Notes: generated by a model not told the origin, from the letters alone. Positions 7,428-18,848 are shown, counted from the stretch's first letter. The stretch is 64,000 bases of DNA from GWB2-37-7 sp942492835 (GCA_942492835.1 OW818645.1:3224001-3288000), one strand, 5' to 3'. Numbers and translations are program-made.

Positions 7428-10400
7428 ATGTTAAGCTTTAAAAATATTAACTTAAATGATATTATCGATGAAAATGCTGAAACAATTGAAGTTGTAACTA
7501 CAAAGAATATTGCAATTATAGGAATAGCTGTAAAACTTCCTATGGCAGATAATATAGATGAATTTTGGAATAACCTGACTAATGAAATGGACTGTATCAC
7601 AAGCTTTCCGGAGATTAGACGAAAAGATATGGACAGTTATGTAAAATGTATGGGCATAAATGGTGGACATGTAGGTTACAATTTAGGAGGCTACATAAGA
7701 GAAATTGATAAGTTTGACTATAGGTATTTTAGAATTTCTCCTATGGAAGCTAGTTTAATGGATCCCAACCATAGATTGTTTTTAGAGACAACCTGGAAGG
7801 CAATTGAGGATGCAGGATATAGCGAACAAAAAATAAAAGGAAGTCGAACAGGAGTGTATCTTGGCTACAATGCGGATTCTATCTATGATTATAAAAGAAT
7901 GGTCTCTGAATTTGCAGAAGAATCAGGGGAAATGGCGGTAACAGGTAATCTGACCTCAGTTATTGGCAGCAGGATTTCATATTTACTTGATCTAAGAGGA
8001 CCAAGCCTATCCATAGATACAGCATGCTCATCCTCCTTAGTAGCATTACATACCGCATGTCAGGGAATAAGAAACGGTGACTGCGACATGGCTATTGCAG
8101 GCAGTGTGAAAATAAACATGTTGCCATTAGAAAGAAATCAGAAGCTTGGTATAGAGTCCAGCGACAGCAAAACAAAAGCTTTTGATGATAGTTCTGATGG
8201 CACAGGAATGGGAGAAGGGGTTGCTGTAGTGCTGTTAAAACCCCTAGATAAAGCAATAGAGGATAAGGATAATATATATGCAGTAGTCAAAGGAAGTGCA
8301 ATAAATCAGGATGGAAGATCTATAGGCATTTCAGCTCCTAATGCAGTAGCACAGGAAGATGTAATTGTAAGGGCATGGAATGATGCGGTCGTAAACCCTG
8401 AGACTATTAGCTATATAGAAGCCCATGGAACGGGAACTACCTTGGGAGACCCTATAGAAATCGATGGAATACAAAGAGCCTTTAAAAGATATACAAATAG
8501 AAAGCAGTTCTGTGGAATCGGATCATCGAAAACGAATATAGGACATTTGGATAATGCTTCCGGTATAGTAAGTCTTATTAAAGTTGCATTGGCATTAAAG
8601 AATAAGCAGTTGCCTGCAAGCATAAATTTTAATTATCCAAATAGAAAAATAAACTTTGAGGATTCACCTGTATATATAAATAATGAGCTGAGAAAATGGG
8701 AAGCAACTAGCAACCCAAGAAGAGCAGGAGTTAGTGCTTTTGGATTAAGCGGAACAAATTGTCATATAGTATTAGAAGAGTATCAGGAGACTTCTAGTAC
8801 CCAAGTAAAGGATAATAAATATAAAATATTGTGTTTATCAGCAAAAAATCAAAATTCGTTAAATGATTTAATTAATGAGTATAAAGAACATCTGAAAAAC
8901 CATACAGATATAAATATACAGCATATCTGCTATACCGCAAACACAGGAAGAGGACATTACAGTCATCGTCTTGCTGTAATAGGAAGAAGTGCTGAGGAAA
9001 TACTAGACAAGCTGTCTAGTATAAAGCTTATGAAGATGAAGCAATTAGGGTTTGATAACAATGATATATATTATAGTGAATTAATAAGTGAGAATAATAT
9101 AGATTTTCTATCTAAAAAAGCTGATGAAAAAATTGAAGAGCTTAAGCATGGTCAAATTACCGATATAAGCTTATTTCAGGAATTATGCAGACTTTATATA
9201 GAGGGTGCTGATATAAAATGGGAAGGGCTGTATGAGCCAAAAGAAAGAAAAAAAGTAAGTGTCCCAACATATCCCTTTGAAAAAGTACGTTGCTGGATTG
9301 ATATTCCTGAAGTCAACGAGAGCTGGAATGCCAATATGAATAATGCCGTGCAGCGTGAGAAAAAGCAATTTGATATAGCACTTGAAGGTAGAGAAACTAA
9401 TGAATATAGTGATACAGAAATACAAATAGCGCGGGTATGGGGTGAAATACTGGGCTTTAAAGAGTTAAGGGTAAAAGATAGCTTTTATGAGCTTGGCGGA
9501 GACTCTATAGCTGCTATGAAGATAGTAAATAAGCTAAACCAAAGTATGAACTTGACGCTCGAGGTATCAGAGCTTCTAAAACATCAGACAATAGAAGCTG
9601 TTGCTGCTTGCTTGGAAGATAAGCTCTATACAGAGGAAGGGTCTACAGAGAGCATATATAGCTCTATACAACCAGTAGAAAACAAGGAATACTATAGCTT
9701 GTCTTCTGCCCAGAAGAGATTATTTATGATAAATCAGATCGCTGAGGTAGGAACTAGTTATAATATACCAGGCATGATTGAAATTAAAGGAAGGATAGAT
9801 GAAAGAAGACTAGAAGAGGCTTTTGCAAAGCTAATACAAAAGCATGAGAGTCTAAGAACCTCCTTTGATATTATTGAGGGTGAACCAGTACAGAGAATAC
9901 ATGAAGCTGTAGAATTTGAAATTTTGCACTTAAAATCAGATAAGAACAAGCTAGAAAATGCTATCAAAGAGTTTATAAAGCCATTTGATCTAAGTAAGGC
10001 ACCTTTAACTAGGGTTGCTCTTATTGAAACTGGCATAGATGAGTATATTTTAGTAGTAGATATGCATCATATTGTGTCTGATGGAAGCTCTGTAGGAATA
10101 TTGATTAAGGATTTGATTTTCTTATATGATAAGGGTTCAATATCAGCTTTAAGAATCCAATACAGAGATTTTGCAGAATGGCAAAAGGACATGCTTTTCA
10201 GTGAGCATATGAAAAATCAGGAGGAATATTGGGTAAATGTTTTCAGTGGGGAAATACCTATACTAAATTTACCTACAGATTACCCGCGACCTTCAATACA
10301 AAGCTTTGAAGGCTCAAGTATTAGAACACAATTAGATGAAATTACTACAAAGAAGTTAAAGAATATGGCAAGCAGAACAAACACCACATTATATTCTTTA

Positions 10401-13400
10401 TTGCTTGCGGCATATAATGTTCTTTTATTTAAATACAGTGGACAAGAGGACATAGTAATAGGAAGTCCTATAGCTGGAAGACCTCATGCTGATTTAGAAA
10501 ACATAATTGGTATGTTTGTTAACACTTTGGTTGTAAGGAACTATCCGAAGAGTGAGAAGACATTTGAAAGCTTTCTAATGGAGGTAAGAGATAATTCTTT
10601 AGATGCTTTCAGCAATCAGGACTATCAGCTTGAAGAGCTGTTGGATAAACTAAAAATAACAAGGGATGCTAGTAGAAATCCGTTATTTGACACTCTGTTT
10701 GTAATGCAAAACATGGATATACCTGAAGTGCAAATTAAGGATGCAATTATTAGGCCTTACGTATTTGACACAGAAACCACCAGATTTGATTTATCTCTTC
10801 AGGCAAAAGAAATTGATTCATGTATATCTTTGATTTTTGAATATTCTACAAAGCTCTTTAAGGATGAAACAATACAAAGCTTAGCAAAGCATTTTGAAAA
10901 TATAATAAATATTATAATTAATGATACAAGTATTAAGCTGTCAGAGATCGAAATGCTGACAGAAGAAGAAAAGCATCAGCTGCTTGTAGAGTTTAACAAT
11001 ACAAAAACAGAGTATCCGAGGGACAAAACAATACAACAACTATTTGAAGAACAAGTAGAAAAAACACCAAACAATACAGCAGTAGTATTTAATAATCAAA
11101 GTTTAACTTACAAAGAATTAAATCAAAAATCAAATATAATAGCACGAATGCTTAGAAACAATGGAGTAAAAGCAGATGACGCAGTAGTAATATTGGTAGA
11201 TAAATCTATAGAGATGATAATAGGGGTAATAGCCATACTAAAAGCTGGAGGAGCTTATTTGCCAATAGATCCAGATTATCCTACAGAAAGAATTGAATAT
11301 ATAATAAAGGATAGCGGCAGCAGCATTTTATTGACACAAATAGATATAGCTAACACATTGAGTTTTGAAGGACACAGAATAATATTAGATGACCAAGAAA
11401 CATATAGTATGGAAGCAATTGAAAGCAATAATAATCTGGAGATAATAAATAAATCAAAGGATGCAGCTTATATAATATACACCTCAGGTAGTACAGGCAG
11501 ACCAAAAGGAGTAATGGTAGAGCATAAAAATGTAGTAAGACTGGTTAAGAACACTAACTACATAAACTTTAATGAAGGTGACAGAATACTTCAAACTGGC
11601 GCCCTGGTATTTGATGCATCAACCTTTGAAATATGGGGAGCACTGTTAAATGGCTTGTCGCTATATCTGTTTGATAAAAGTGAAATGCTGGATGCAGACA
11701 AGCTTGCAAAGGCATTAGAAGAAAACAATATAACAATAATTTGGCTTACAGTATCACTATTTAACCAGCTGATACAGCAAAATGAAGAAATGTTCAAAGG
11801 TCTCAGGTATCTACTGGTAGGAGGAGATGTACTATCACCAAAGCATATAAATTCTGTTAGGGAGAAGCACCCTGACTTAAAAGTAATAAATGGATATGGA
11901 CCGACAGAAAACACAACCTTCTCTACATACTTCCCAATAGAAAAGGAATACATAAACAACATACCAATAGGAAGACCTATAAGCAATAGTACAGCCTATA
12001 TAGTAGATAAGAACAACATGCTTCAGCCTGTAGGAGTAGCTGGAGAGCTGTGGGTAGGAGGAGATGGAGTATCAAGGGGATATCTGAACAACCCAGAGCT
12101 AACAGCGGAGAAATTTATAGAAAATCCATTTGCCCAAGGAGAAAGACTATACAAAACAGGAGACATGGCAAGATGGCTGACTGATGGAAGCATAGAATTT
12201 ATAGGACGTATAGACCACCAAGTAAAGATAAGGGGCTTTAGAATAGAACTAGGGGAAATAGAGAGCAAGATATTAGACCACCAAGACATAAAGGAAGCCA
12301 TAGTAATAGCAAAGGAAGATAAGAGTGGCAGCAAGTATATATGTGCATATATATCAGGAGATAGAGAGCTTAGCAGTGAAGAACTGAGAGAACACCTATC
12401 AAAGGAATTACCTGACTATATGATACCGTCTCGCTTTATACAACTGGAAAAACTGCCTTTAACAGCTAATGGAAAGGTAGACAGGAATGTATTACCTGAG
12501 CCAGAGGGTACTATAAACACAGGGGTAGAATATGCAGCACCGACCAATGAGGCTGAAGAGGTACTAGCTTCTATATGGGAGGAAGTGCTTGGGGTAGAGA
12601 ATGTAGGTATAAATGATAACTTCTTCAGCTTAGGCGGGGATTCTATCAAAGCAATACAAGTAACCGCAAGGCTGCATAAATATAATATGAAATTAGAGGT
12701 TAAGCAGCTGTTCCAGAACCAGACCATTGGTAGAATAAGCAGGTATGTGGAATACAGCAACAGCGAGTCCAGTCAGGAACCTGTTACTGGCGAGGTTTTG
12801 CAAACTCCAATACAAAAATGGTTTTTTGAGCATAACTTTACAGACAGCCACCATTGGAACCAGGCAGTAATGCTGAATGCTGTAAAGGGCTTCGATGAAA
12901 GTATTATAAACAAGGTGTTTACAAAAATATTAGAGCATCATGATGCCCTAAGAGCTGTATTTGAAACTGAAGGACAAGCGCTTAAACAAGTTGTTAAACC
13001 TATAAATGAACATATGTATGATTTAAACTTATATGACTTTAGAAATATTCCAGATTATTTAGAAAGCATTAAGTCAAAATCCAGCCAGGTACAAGCAAGC
13101 ATGGATATTAAGAATGGTCCTTTAGTAAAGCTAGCGGTGTTTAAGACTACAGAGGGCGATTATATGCTTATTGCCATACATCACCTGTTAGTTGATGGTA
13201 TATCATGGAGAGTTATTTTAGAGGATTTTGCCATTGGCTACAATCAATGCTTGAGCAATCAAAATATAGAGATTCAGCCCAAGACTGACTCATATAAACT
13301 ATGGGCGGAAGCATTAAATAAGTATAGCAGCAGTGATGAAATCAGAAAAGAAATCGATTACTGGACAGCTATAGAAAACAGCAATATCACTCCATTAAGT

Positions 13401-14213
13401 GACACTATGTCTGATTATTTAGTGTCAAAAGAGGCTTTGAAAGCTACAAATAGATTAAAGGACAGTGAAATACTGACCATAGAGATTACTGAAGAACAAA
13501 CTGAGAAGCTGCTTAAGGAAGTGAACAGTGCATATAATACAGAAATAAATGATATATTGCTTAGTGTATTAGGCTATAGCTTAAGAGAATGGACGGGAAA
13601 TTCCAGTATATTGATAGGGCTGGAGGGTCATGGAAGAGAAGAGAATATTGGCAATATAAACATAAAAAGAACAATTGGTTGGTTTACATCTATGTATCCA
13701 GTTATATTAGATATGTCCAAGCATGAATCCTTAGATTATCAAATAAAGAGTATCAAAGAAGCATTAAGGAAGATACCAAACAAAGGTATAGGCTATGGTA
13801 TATTGAAATATCTTACACCAATAGAAAATAGGGAAAAGCTTTCCTTTAATCTGACACCTGAAATAAGCTTTAACTATCTGGGACAGTTTGAAGAGAATAA
13901 AGCAACGGATATATTTTCCATGTCAGGTATATCGGCAGGAGATTCTATAAGCACAGAAACAGAACGCACAAGCTTGATTGATATTAACGGAATAATAGCA
14001 CAAGGCAAATTCATGCTAAATTTCAGTTATAGCAAGAAACAATTAACAAAGGATGGTGTTAAGAAGCTAGCAGAATGTTACAAAACACATCTGTTAAATA
14101 TAATAGAGCATTGCATAAGTAAAGAGGAAAATGAGTTGACACCAAGTGATGTAACTCTTAAAGGGGTAAGTGTAGAACAATTAGATGAAATTTTTGATCT
14201 CTTTGAAGACTAA
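7428..14213 (+). CDS. trans-AT PKS/NRPS hybrid: KS-ACP-C-A(Val)-T-E
   Basis: A 2,261-residue protein. KS (about 7500-8790) has the full triad: Cys200 in DTACSSS, His333 in EAHGTGT and His373 in NIGH. A linker without an acyltransferase follows, so malonyl must come in trans, presumably from the enzyme at 1842. ACP Ser693 (LGGDS) follows, with no KR, DH or methyltransferase between, so the keto group should remain. Then C (9650-10960, HHIVSDG), A (10970-12490), T (Ser1739) and an epimerization domain (12780-14190; HHLLVDG, EGHGRE). The A code is DAFWLGGTFK, a standard Val code, so D-Val is expected. The C-terminus (TPSDV...QLDEIFDLFED) is a COM-type donor pairing with the next protein. The ATG at 7428 is preferred over 7404 because CAGGGGGGGT lies 8 bases upstream. 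Confidence 0.95.
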   Translation: MLSFKNINLNDIIDENAETIEVVTTKNIAIIGIAVKLPMADNIDEFWNNLTNEMDCITSFPEIRRKDMDSYVKCMGINGGHVGYNLGGYIREIDKFDYRYFRISPMEASLMDPNHRLFLETTWKAIEDAGYSEQKIKGSRTGVYLGYNADSIYDYKRMVSEFAEESGEMAVTGNLTSVIGSRISYLLDLRGPSLSIDTACSSSLVALHTACQGIRNGDCDMAIAGSVKINMLPLERNQKLGIESSDSKTKAFDDSSDGTGMGEGVAVVLLKPLDKAIEDKDNIYAVVKGSAINQDGRSIGISAPNAVAQEDVIVRAWNDAVVNPETISYIEAHGTGTTLGDPIEIDGIQRAFKRYTNRKQFCGIGSSKTNIGHLDNASGIVSLIKVALALKNKQLPASINFNYPNRKINFEDSPVYINNELRKWEATSNPRRAGVSAFGLSGTNCHIVLEEYQETSSTQVKDNKYKILCLSAKNQNSLNDLINEYKEHLKNHTDINIQHICYTANTGRGHYSHRLAVIGRSAEEILDKLSSIKLMKMKQLGFDNNDIYYSELISENNIDFLSKKADEKIEELKHGQITDISLFQELCRLYIEGADIKWEGLYEPKERKKVSVPTYPFEKVRCWIDIPEVNESWNANMNNAVQREKKQFDIALEGRETNEYSDTEIQIARVWGEILGFKELRVKDSFYELGGDSIAAMKIVNKLNQSMNLTLEVSELLKHQTIEAVAACLEDKLYTEEGSTESIYSSIQPVENKEYYSLSSAQKRLFMINQIAEVGTSYNIPGMIEIKGRIDERRLEEAFAKLIQKHESLRTSFDIIEGEPVQRIHEAVEFEILHLKSDKNKLENAIKEFIKPFDLSKAPLTRVALIETGIDEYILVVDMHHIVSDGSSVGILIKDLIFLYDKGSISALRIQYRDFAEWQKDMLFSEHMKNQEEYWVNVFSGEIPILNLPTDYPRPSIQSFEGSSIRTQLDEITTKKLKNMASRTNTTLYSLLLAAYNVLLFKYSGQEDIVIGSPIAGRPHADLENIIGMFVNTLVVRNYPKSEKTFESFLMEVRDNSLDAFSNQDYQLEELLDKLKITRDASRNPLFDTLFVMQNMDIPEVQIKDAIIRPYVFDTETTRFDLSLQAKEIDSCISLIFEYSTKLFKDETIQSLAKHFENIINIIINDTSIKLSEIEMLTEEEKHQLLVEFNNTKTEYPRDKTIQQLFEEQVEKTPNNTAVVFNNQSLTYKELNQKSNIIARMLRNNGVKADDAVVILVDKSIEMIIGVIAILKAGGAYLPIDPDYPTERIEYIIKDSGSSILLTQIDIANTLSFEGHRIILDDQETYSMEAIESNNNLEIINKSKDAAYIIYTSGSTGRPKGVMVEHKNVVRLVKNTNYINFNEGDRILQTGALVFDASTFEIWGALLNGLSLYLFDKSEMLDADKLAKALEENNITIIWLTVSLFNQLIQQNEEMFKGLRYLLVGGDVLSPKHINSVREKHPDLKVINGYGPTENTTFSTYFPIEKEYINNIPIGRPISNSTAYIVDKNNMLQPVGVAGELWVGGDGVSRGYLNNPELTAEKFIENPFAQGERLYKTGDMARWLTDGSIEFIGRIDHQVKIRGFRIELGEIESKILDHQDIKEAIVIAKEDKSGSKYICAYISGDRELSSEELREHLSKELPDYMIPSRFIQLEKLPLTANGKVDRNVLPEPEGTINTGVEYAAPTNEAEEVLASIWEEVLGVENVGINDNFFSLGGDSIKAIQVTARLHKYNMKLEVKQLFQNQTIGRISRYVEYSNSESSQEPVTGEVLQTPIQKWFFEHNFTDSHHWNQAVMLNAVKGFDESIINKVFTKILEHHDALRAVFETEGQALKQVVKPINEHMYDLNLYDFRNIPDYLESIKSKSSQVQASMDIKNGPLVKLAVFKTTEGDYMLIAIHHLLVDGISWRVILEDFAIGYNQCLSNQNIEIQPKTDSYKLWAEALNKYSSSDEIRKEIDYWTAIENSNITPLSDTMSDYLVSKEALKATNRLKDSEILTIEITEEQTEKLLKEVNSAYNTEINDILLSVLGYSLREWTGNSSILIGLEGHGREENIGNINIKRTIGWFTSMYPVILDMSKHESLDYQIKSIKEALRKIPNKGIGYGILKYLTPIENREKLSFNLTPEISFNYLGQFEENKATDIFSMSGISAGDSISTETERTSLIDINGIIAQGKFMLNFSYSKKQLTKDGVKKLAECYKTHLLNIIEHCISKEENELTPSDVTLKGVSVEQLDEIFDLFED

Positions 14214-14251
14214 TATAATATTTATTTATTTTATATAGGACGGTGAATTAT

Positions 14252-17200
14252 ATGTTTAAAAAAAGTGATATAAAAGATATATACAGTTTATCTCCAATGC
14301 AGCAAGGTATGTTGTTCCACTATATTATGGATAGTGCTTCAAGTGCATATTTTGAACAGGCAAGACTTTCGATAAAGGGGCACATAGATATAAGCCTATT
14401 TGAAAAAAGCTTTAACTATATAATAGAAAAACATGAACCCTTAAGAACAATATTTCTATATGAAAAGGTAAATGAGCCTCTTCAGGCTGTATTGAAGAAG
14501 AGAACTGGAGCTATATTCTACAATGACTTATCCAACCTCAAGAAGGAAGAGGCGCAAAGCTATATTGAAGACTTTGCAAAAAAGGATAGAGTGAAGGGCT
14601 TTGATCTGTCTGAGGATATTCTAATGAGAATAGCAGTAATAAAAACTGGTCCAGAAGAATATGAGGTTATCTGGTGCTTCCACCATATAATAATGGATGG
14701 TTGGTGTCTAGGTATAATAATGGAGGACTTTTTCAAAGCATATAGTATGTTTGAGAAGGATAGTGAAATAAGTGCTATAAATAATTATCCATATAGCGAC
14801 TATATAAAATGGCTTCAAGAGCAAAACAAGGAAGAAGCTCAGAGTTATTGGAAAAACTATTTGCAGGATTATGAACAGCAGACATCTGTTCCAAAACTAT
14901 ATAAGAAAACAAATGAAAACATATATTTACATTGCGATACTCAATTTGAGCTAAATGAAGCTACAGCAGAAAGGCTTACTAGACTAGCAAGAGAGAATCA
15001 GATTTCTCTGAATATTATCTTCCAGACAGTATGGGGCATACTACTTCAAAAATACAATAACACAAAGGATATAGTATTTGGAGCAGTAGTATCGGGTAGA
15101 CCCCCTGAAATAGACGGAATTGAAAGGATGGTAGGTTTATTTATAAATACCATACCTGTAAGAATAAAGAAAAATGATATAAGTTTTATTGAGCTTTCCA
15201 AGGAAACACAGGAAAATGCTTCAAAATCAATGGCACATGATTATATGCTTCTGACAGATATACAATCAAACACTATACTAAAGAATAGTTTGTTTGATCA
15301 TATTATGGTTTTTGAGAACTATCCTATGGACAAGCAGGTAAGCGGCATGGGTAGCGGACAGGAATTAGGCTTTGCTATACAAGGCTTTGAAATGTTTGAA
15401 CAAACAAATTATGATTTCAATATAATTATTATACCTGGGGAAAGAATTACTGTGAAGTTACAGTACAATGAAAATATTTATAACAGGAAGCAAGTAGAGC
15501 AAATAGCAAAACATTTTAAAATGGTTATAGACCAGATTATAGAGAAACCTGAGATAATGGCTGCAAGCATTAATATAGTTGATAATGAAGAAGCGGTTAA
15601 GCTTCTTAAAGAATTTAACAATACAAAAGCAGAATATCCATGGGAGAAGACCATACAACAATTGTTTGAAGAGCAGGCAGCAAAGATACCTGACAATATA
15701 GCAGTAGTATATAAAGAAGAAAAGTTAACCTACAAGGAATTAAATGAGAAATCAAATCAATTGGCTAGAATGCTTAGAGAAAAAGGTGTAAAACCTGATA
15801 CCATAGTTGGAATAATGGTGGATCGCTCATTGGAAATGATAGTTGGTATAATGGGAATTTTAAAAGCTGGAGCGGCGTATTTACCAATTGATTCTGCATA
15901 TCCAGAGGATAGAATAAGATATATTTTAAGTGATAGTGGGACAAACATCTTACTACAAAAAGGTAGAGTCAATAATTATGATATAGAAGCAGTAGCATTA
16001 GATGGTGACTTTAGCAGCTATTCAACAGAAGCTTTAGAAGCTATAAGCAACTATAACAATTTAGCTTATATAATATATACTTCTGGTTCCACTGGAAAAC
16101 CAAAAGGAACCATGATAAAGCAAAGAGGCTTAGTCAATTACATTACTTGGGCAAATAAAGTATATGTAAAAAATGACAACTTAGACTTCCCGCTATATTC
16201 ATCATTTTCATTTGACTTAACGGTCACATCAATATTTACACCTTTGATTTCTGGAAACAAAATAGTTGTTTACAAGGATCAAGAGGATGAACCAATGATA
16301 ATGCAAGTATTTAAGGAAAATAAAGTTGGTATAGTAAAGCTGACACCAGCTCACTTAAGTATGATAAAAGAAATTGACAACAGTAATTCAAGTATAAAAC
16401 GACTGATATTAGGTGGAGAAGATTTAAAAGCTGATTTAGCAAGAGAAGTATATGAAAGCTTCAATAAAAATGTTGAGATTTACAACGAGTATGGACCTAC
16501 TGAGACAGTAGTTGGCTGTATGATCTATAAGTATGATTACGATAAGGATAAGAACATATCTGTACCTATTGGCAAGCCAGCTGACAATGTTCAAATTTAT
16601 ATATTGGATAAAGAAAAACAATTATTACCAACAGGAATTGCTGGAGAAATTTATGTAGGTGGAGATGGTGTAAGCAAAGGCTATATAAATAGAGAAGATT
16701 TAACAGCAGAAAAGTTTATAGCAAATCCATTTATACAAGGTGAGAAAATGTATCGCACAGGAGACCTTGCAAGATGGATGCCTGATGGGAATATAGAATT
16801 TTTGGGTAGAATAGATAATCAAGTAAAGATAAGGGGCTTTAGAATAGAGCTGGGAGAAGTAGAAGCAAGACTTTTAAGCTATGAAGGAATAGAAGAGGCA
16901 ATAGTAATAGCCAGAGAAGATGAGGATGGCAGCAGCTATTTATGTGCATATGTTAGTGGCACGAGGAAATTTACAATTAATGAGCTTAGAGATTATATAG
17001 GCGGAGAGCTTCCAGAATACATGATACCTTCATACATTGTACAGGTAGAAAAGCTGCCCATAACAACCAATGGCAAGGTAGACAAAAGGGCATTGCCAGA
17101 GCCAAAGGGAAGCATAGTGACAGGGGTAGAATACGTCGCACCAACTAATGAAACAGAAGAAATACTTATAAAGATATGGAAAGAGGTACTTGGTGTAGAA

Positions 17201-18817
17201 AACATAGGCATAAACGATAATTTCTTCAGCTTAGGCGGAGATTCTATCAAAGCTATACAAGTAAGCTCAAGGCTGTATAAATATAACATGAAACTGGATG
17301 TTAAACAGCTGTTCCAGAACAAGACCATAGGCATAATAAGCAAGTATGTGGAATACAGCAACAGCGAGTCCAATCAGGAGCCTGTTACTGGCGAGGTTTT
17401 GGAGACTCCAATACAAAAATGGTTTTTTGAGCATAGCTTCACAGATATGCACCATTGGAATCAGGCTGTAATGCTGCATGCTGAAAAGGGCTTTGATGAA
17501 AGCATTATAAATAAGGTGTTTATAAAGATATTAGAGCATCATGATGCATTAAGAGCTTTTTATGAAATTAATAAACAAGAGGTTAAACAATTTATTAAGC
17601 CAATAAATGAAAACATGTATGATTTTGAGGTATATGACTATAGAAATATATCTGATTATTTAAAAAGCATTGAGACAAAGTCAAGTGAGATACAAGCAAG
17701 CATTGATCTTAAGAAGGGCCCCTTAGTAAAGCTGGCTCTATTTAAGACTACAGAGGGAGATAATCTTCTTATTGCCATACATCACCTGGTAGTAGATGGG
17801 GTATCCTGGAGAATAATTTTAGAAGACTTTGGAATGGGCTACAATCAATGCATGAACAATCAAAACATAGAGTTTCAGCTTAAGACTGACTCATATAAGC
17901 TGTGGGCTGAAACTTTGAATAAATATAGTAGTAGTGATGAAATCAGTAAAGAAATAGAGTATTGGACAGCTTTGGAAAATAGTAATATCACGCCATTAAA
18001 TAATTCTATTTCTGGCTATATAGCATCAAAAGAAGCTCTATCAGCGCGAAATAAATTAAAAGATAGCGATGTGCTGACTATAGAGTTTACAGTAGAACAA
18101 ACAGAAAAGCTGCTAAAGGAAGTAAATAGTGCATATAACACAGAAATAAATGACATATTGCTTAGTGCATTAGGCTATAGCTTAAGAGAATGGACAGGAA
18201 ATTCCAGTATATTGATAGGGCTGGAGGGTCATGGAAGAGAAGAAAGTGTTGGTAATATCAATATAAAAAGAACCATAGGCTGGTTTACATCTATGTATCC
18301 AGTTTTATTAGACATGTCAAAGGATGATTCCTTAGCTTACCAAATAAAGAGTATCAAAGAATCCTTGAGACAGATACCCAATAAAGGTATAGGCTATGGA
18401 ATATTAAAATACCTTACCCCAATAGAAAACAGGCAAGGTCTGACCTTCAACCTGACACCTGAAATAAGCTTTAACTATCTAGGACAGTTTGAAGAGAACA
18501 ATGCAACGGATATATTCAGCGTGTTAGGTATATCTGCAGGGGATTCTGTGAGTTTAGAATCAGAACGTATTAACTTGATTGATATTAATGGAATAATATC
18601 ACAAGGCAAATTGATACTAAGCTTTAGTTACAGTAAGAAACAACTCACTAAGGATGGGGTTTTGAAGCTGGCGAACTGCTATAAAACACATTTGATAAAT
18701 ATAATTGAGCATTGTACCAGTACAGGTATTACAGAGTTGACTCCAAGTGATATAACTTTAGATGATATAAGCATGGAGCAATTAGATGAGATTTATGATT
18801 TCTATAAGGATTTATAG
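14252..18817 (+). CDS. single-module NRPS: C-A(Asn)-T-E
   Basis: A 1,521-residue protein. The N-terminus MFKKSDIKDIYSLSPMQQG is a COM-type acceptor followed by a condensation domain (to about 15600, HHIIMDG) of the type expected after an upstream epimerase. The A domain (15600-17110) reads DLTKIGEVGK, matching Asn codes (DLTKLGEVGK). Carrier LGGDS is at about 17140-17360 and the epimerization domain at 17390-18790 (HHLVVDG, EGHGRE), so it should add D-Asn. The T-E part closely resembles that of the preceding gene at DNA level, pointing to a shared recent origin. The C-terminal TPSDI...QLDEIYDFYKDL is a donor tail. ATG 14252 is chosen over an in-frame GTG at 14243, which falls within the ribosome-binding site AGGACGGTG. 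It starts 38 bases after the previous gene. Confidence 0.95.
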   Translation: MFKKSDIKDIYSLSPMQQGMLFHYIMDSASSAYFEQARLSIKGHIDISLFEKSFNYIIEKHEPLRTIFLYEKVNEPLQAVLKKRTGAIFYNDLSNLKKEEAQSYIEDFAKKDRVKGFDLSEDILMRIAVIKTGPEEYEVIWCFHHIIMDGWCLGIIMEDFFKAYSMFEKDSEISAINNYPYSDYIKWLQEQNKEEAQSYWKNYLQDYEQQTSVPKLYKKTNENIYLHCDTQFELNEATAERLTRLARENQISLNIIFQTVWGILLQKYNNTKDIVFGAVVSGRPPEIDGIERMVGLFINTIPVRIKKNDISFIELSKETQENASKSMAHDYMLLTDIQSNTILKNSLFDHIMVFENYPMDKQVSGMGSGQELGFAIQGFEMFEQTNYDFNIIIIPGERITVKLQYNENIYNRKQVEQIAKHFKMVIDQIIEKPEIMAASINIVDNEEAVKLLKEFNNTKAEYPWEKTIQQLFEEQAAKIPDNIAVVYKEEKLTYKELNEKSNQLARMLREKGVKPDTIVGIMVDRSLEMIVGIMGILKAGAAYLPIDSAYPEDRIRYILSDSGTNILLQKGRVNNYDIEAVALDGDFSSYSTEALEAISNYNNLAYIIYTSGSTGKPKGTMIKQRGLVNYITWANKVYVKNDNLDFPLYSSFSFDLTVTSIFTPLISGNKIVVYKDQEDEPMIMQVFKENKVGIVKLTPAHLSMIKEIDNSNSSIKRLILGGEDLKADLAREVYESFNKNVEIYNEYGPTETVVGCMIYKYDYDKDKNISVPIGKPADNVQIYILDKEKQLLPTGIAGEIYVGGDGVSKGYINREDLTAEKFIANPFIQGEKMYRTGDLARWMPDGNIEFLGRIDNQVKIRGFRIELGEVEARLLSYEGIEEAIVIAREDEDGSSYLCAYVSGTRKFTINELRDYIGGELPEYMIPSYIVQVEKLPITTNGKVDKRALPEPKGSIVTGVEYVAPTNETEEILIKIWKEVLGVENIGINDNFFSLGGDSIKAIQVSSRLYKYNMKLDVKQLFQNKTIGIISKYVEYSNSESNQEPVTGEVLETPIQKWFFEHSFTDMHHWNQAVMLHAEKGFDESIINKVFIKILEHHDALRAFYEINKQEVKQFIKPINENMYDFEVYDYRNISDYLKSIETKSSEIQASIDLKKGPLVKLALFKTTEGDNLLIAIHHLVVDGVSWRIILEDFGMGYNQCMNNQNIEFQLKTDSYKLWAETLNKYSSSDEISKEIEYWTALENSNITPLNNSISGYIASKEALSARNKLKDSDVLTIEFTVEQTEKLLKEVNSAYNTEINDILLSALGYSLREWTGNSSILIGLEGHGREESVGNINIKRTIGWFTSMYPVLLDMSKDDSLAYQIKSIKESLRQIPNKGIGYGILKYLTPIENRQGLTFNLTPEISFNYLGQFEENNATDIFSVLGISAGDSVSLESERINLIDINGIISQGKLILSFSYSKKQLTKDGVLKLANCYKTHLINIIEHCTSTGITELTPSDITLDDISMEQLDEIYDFYKDL

Positions 18818-18848
18818 AAATAATTAATTAACTTGGGGGGTTAATTAC

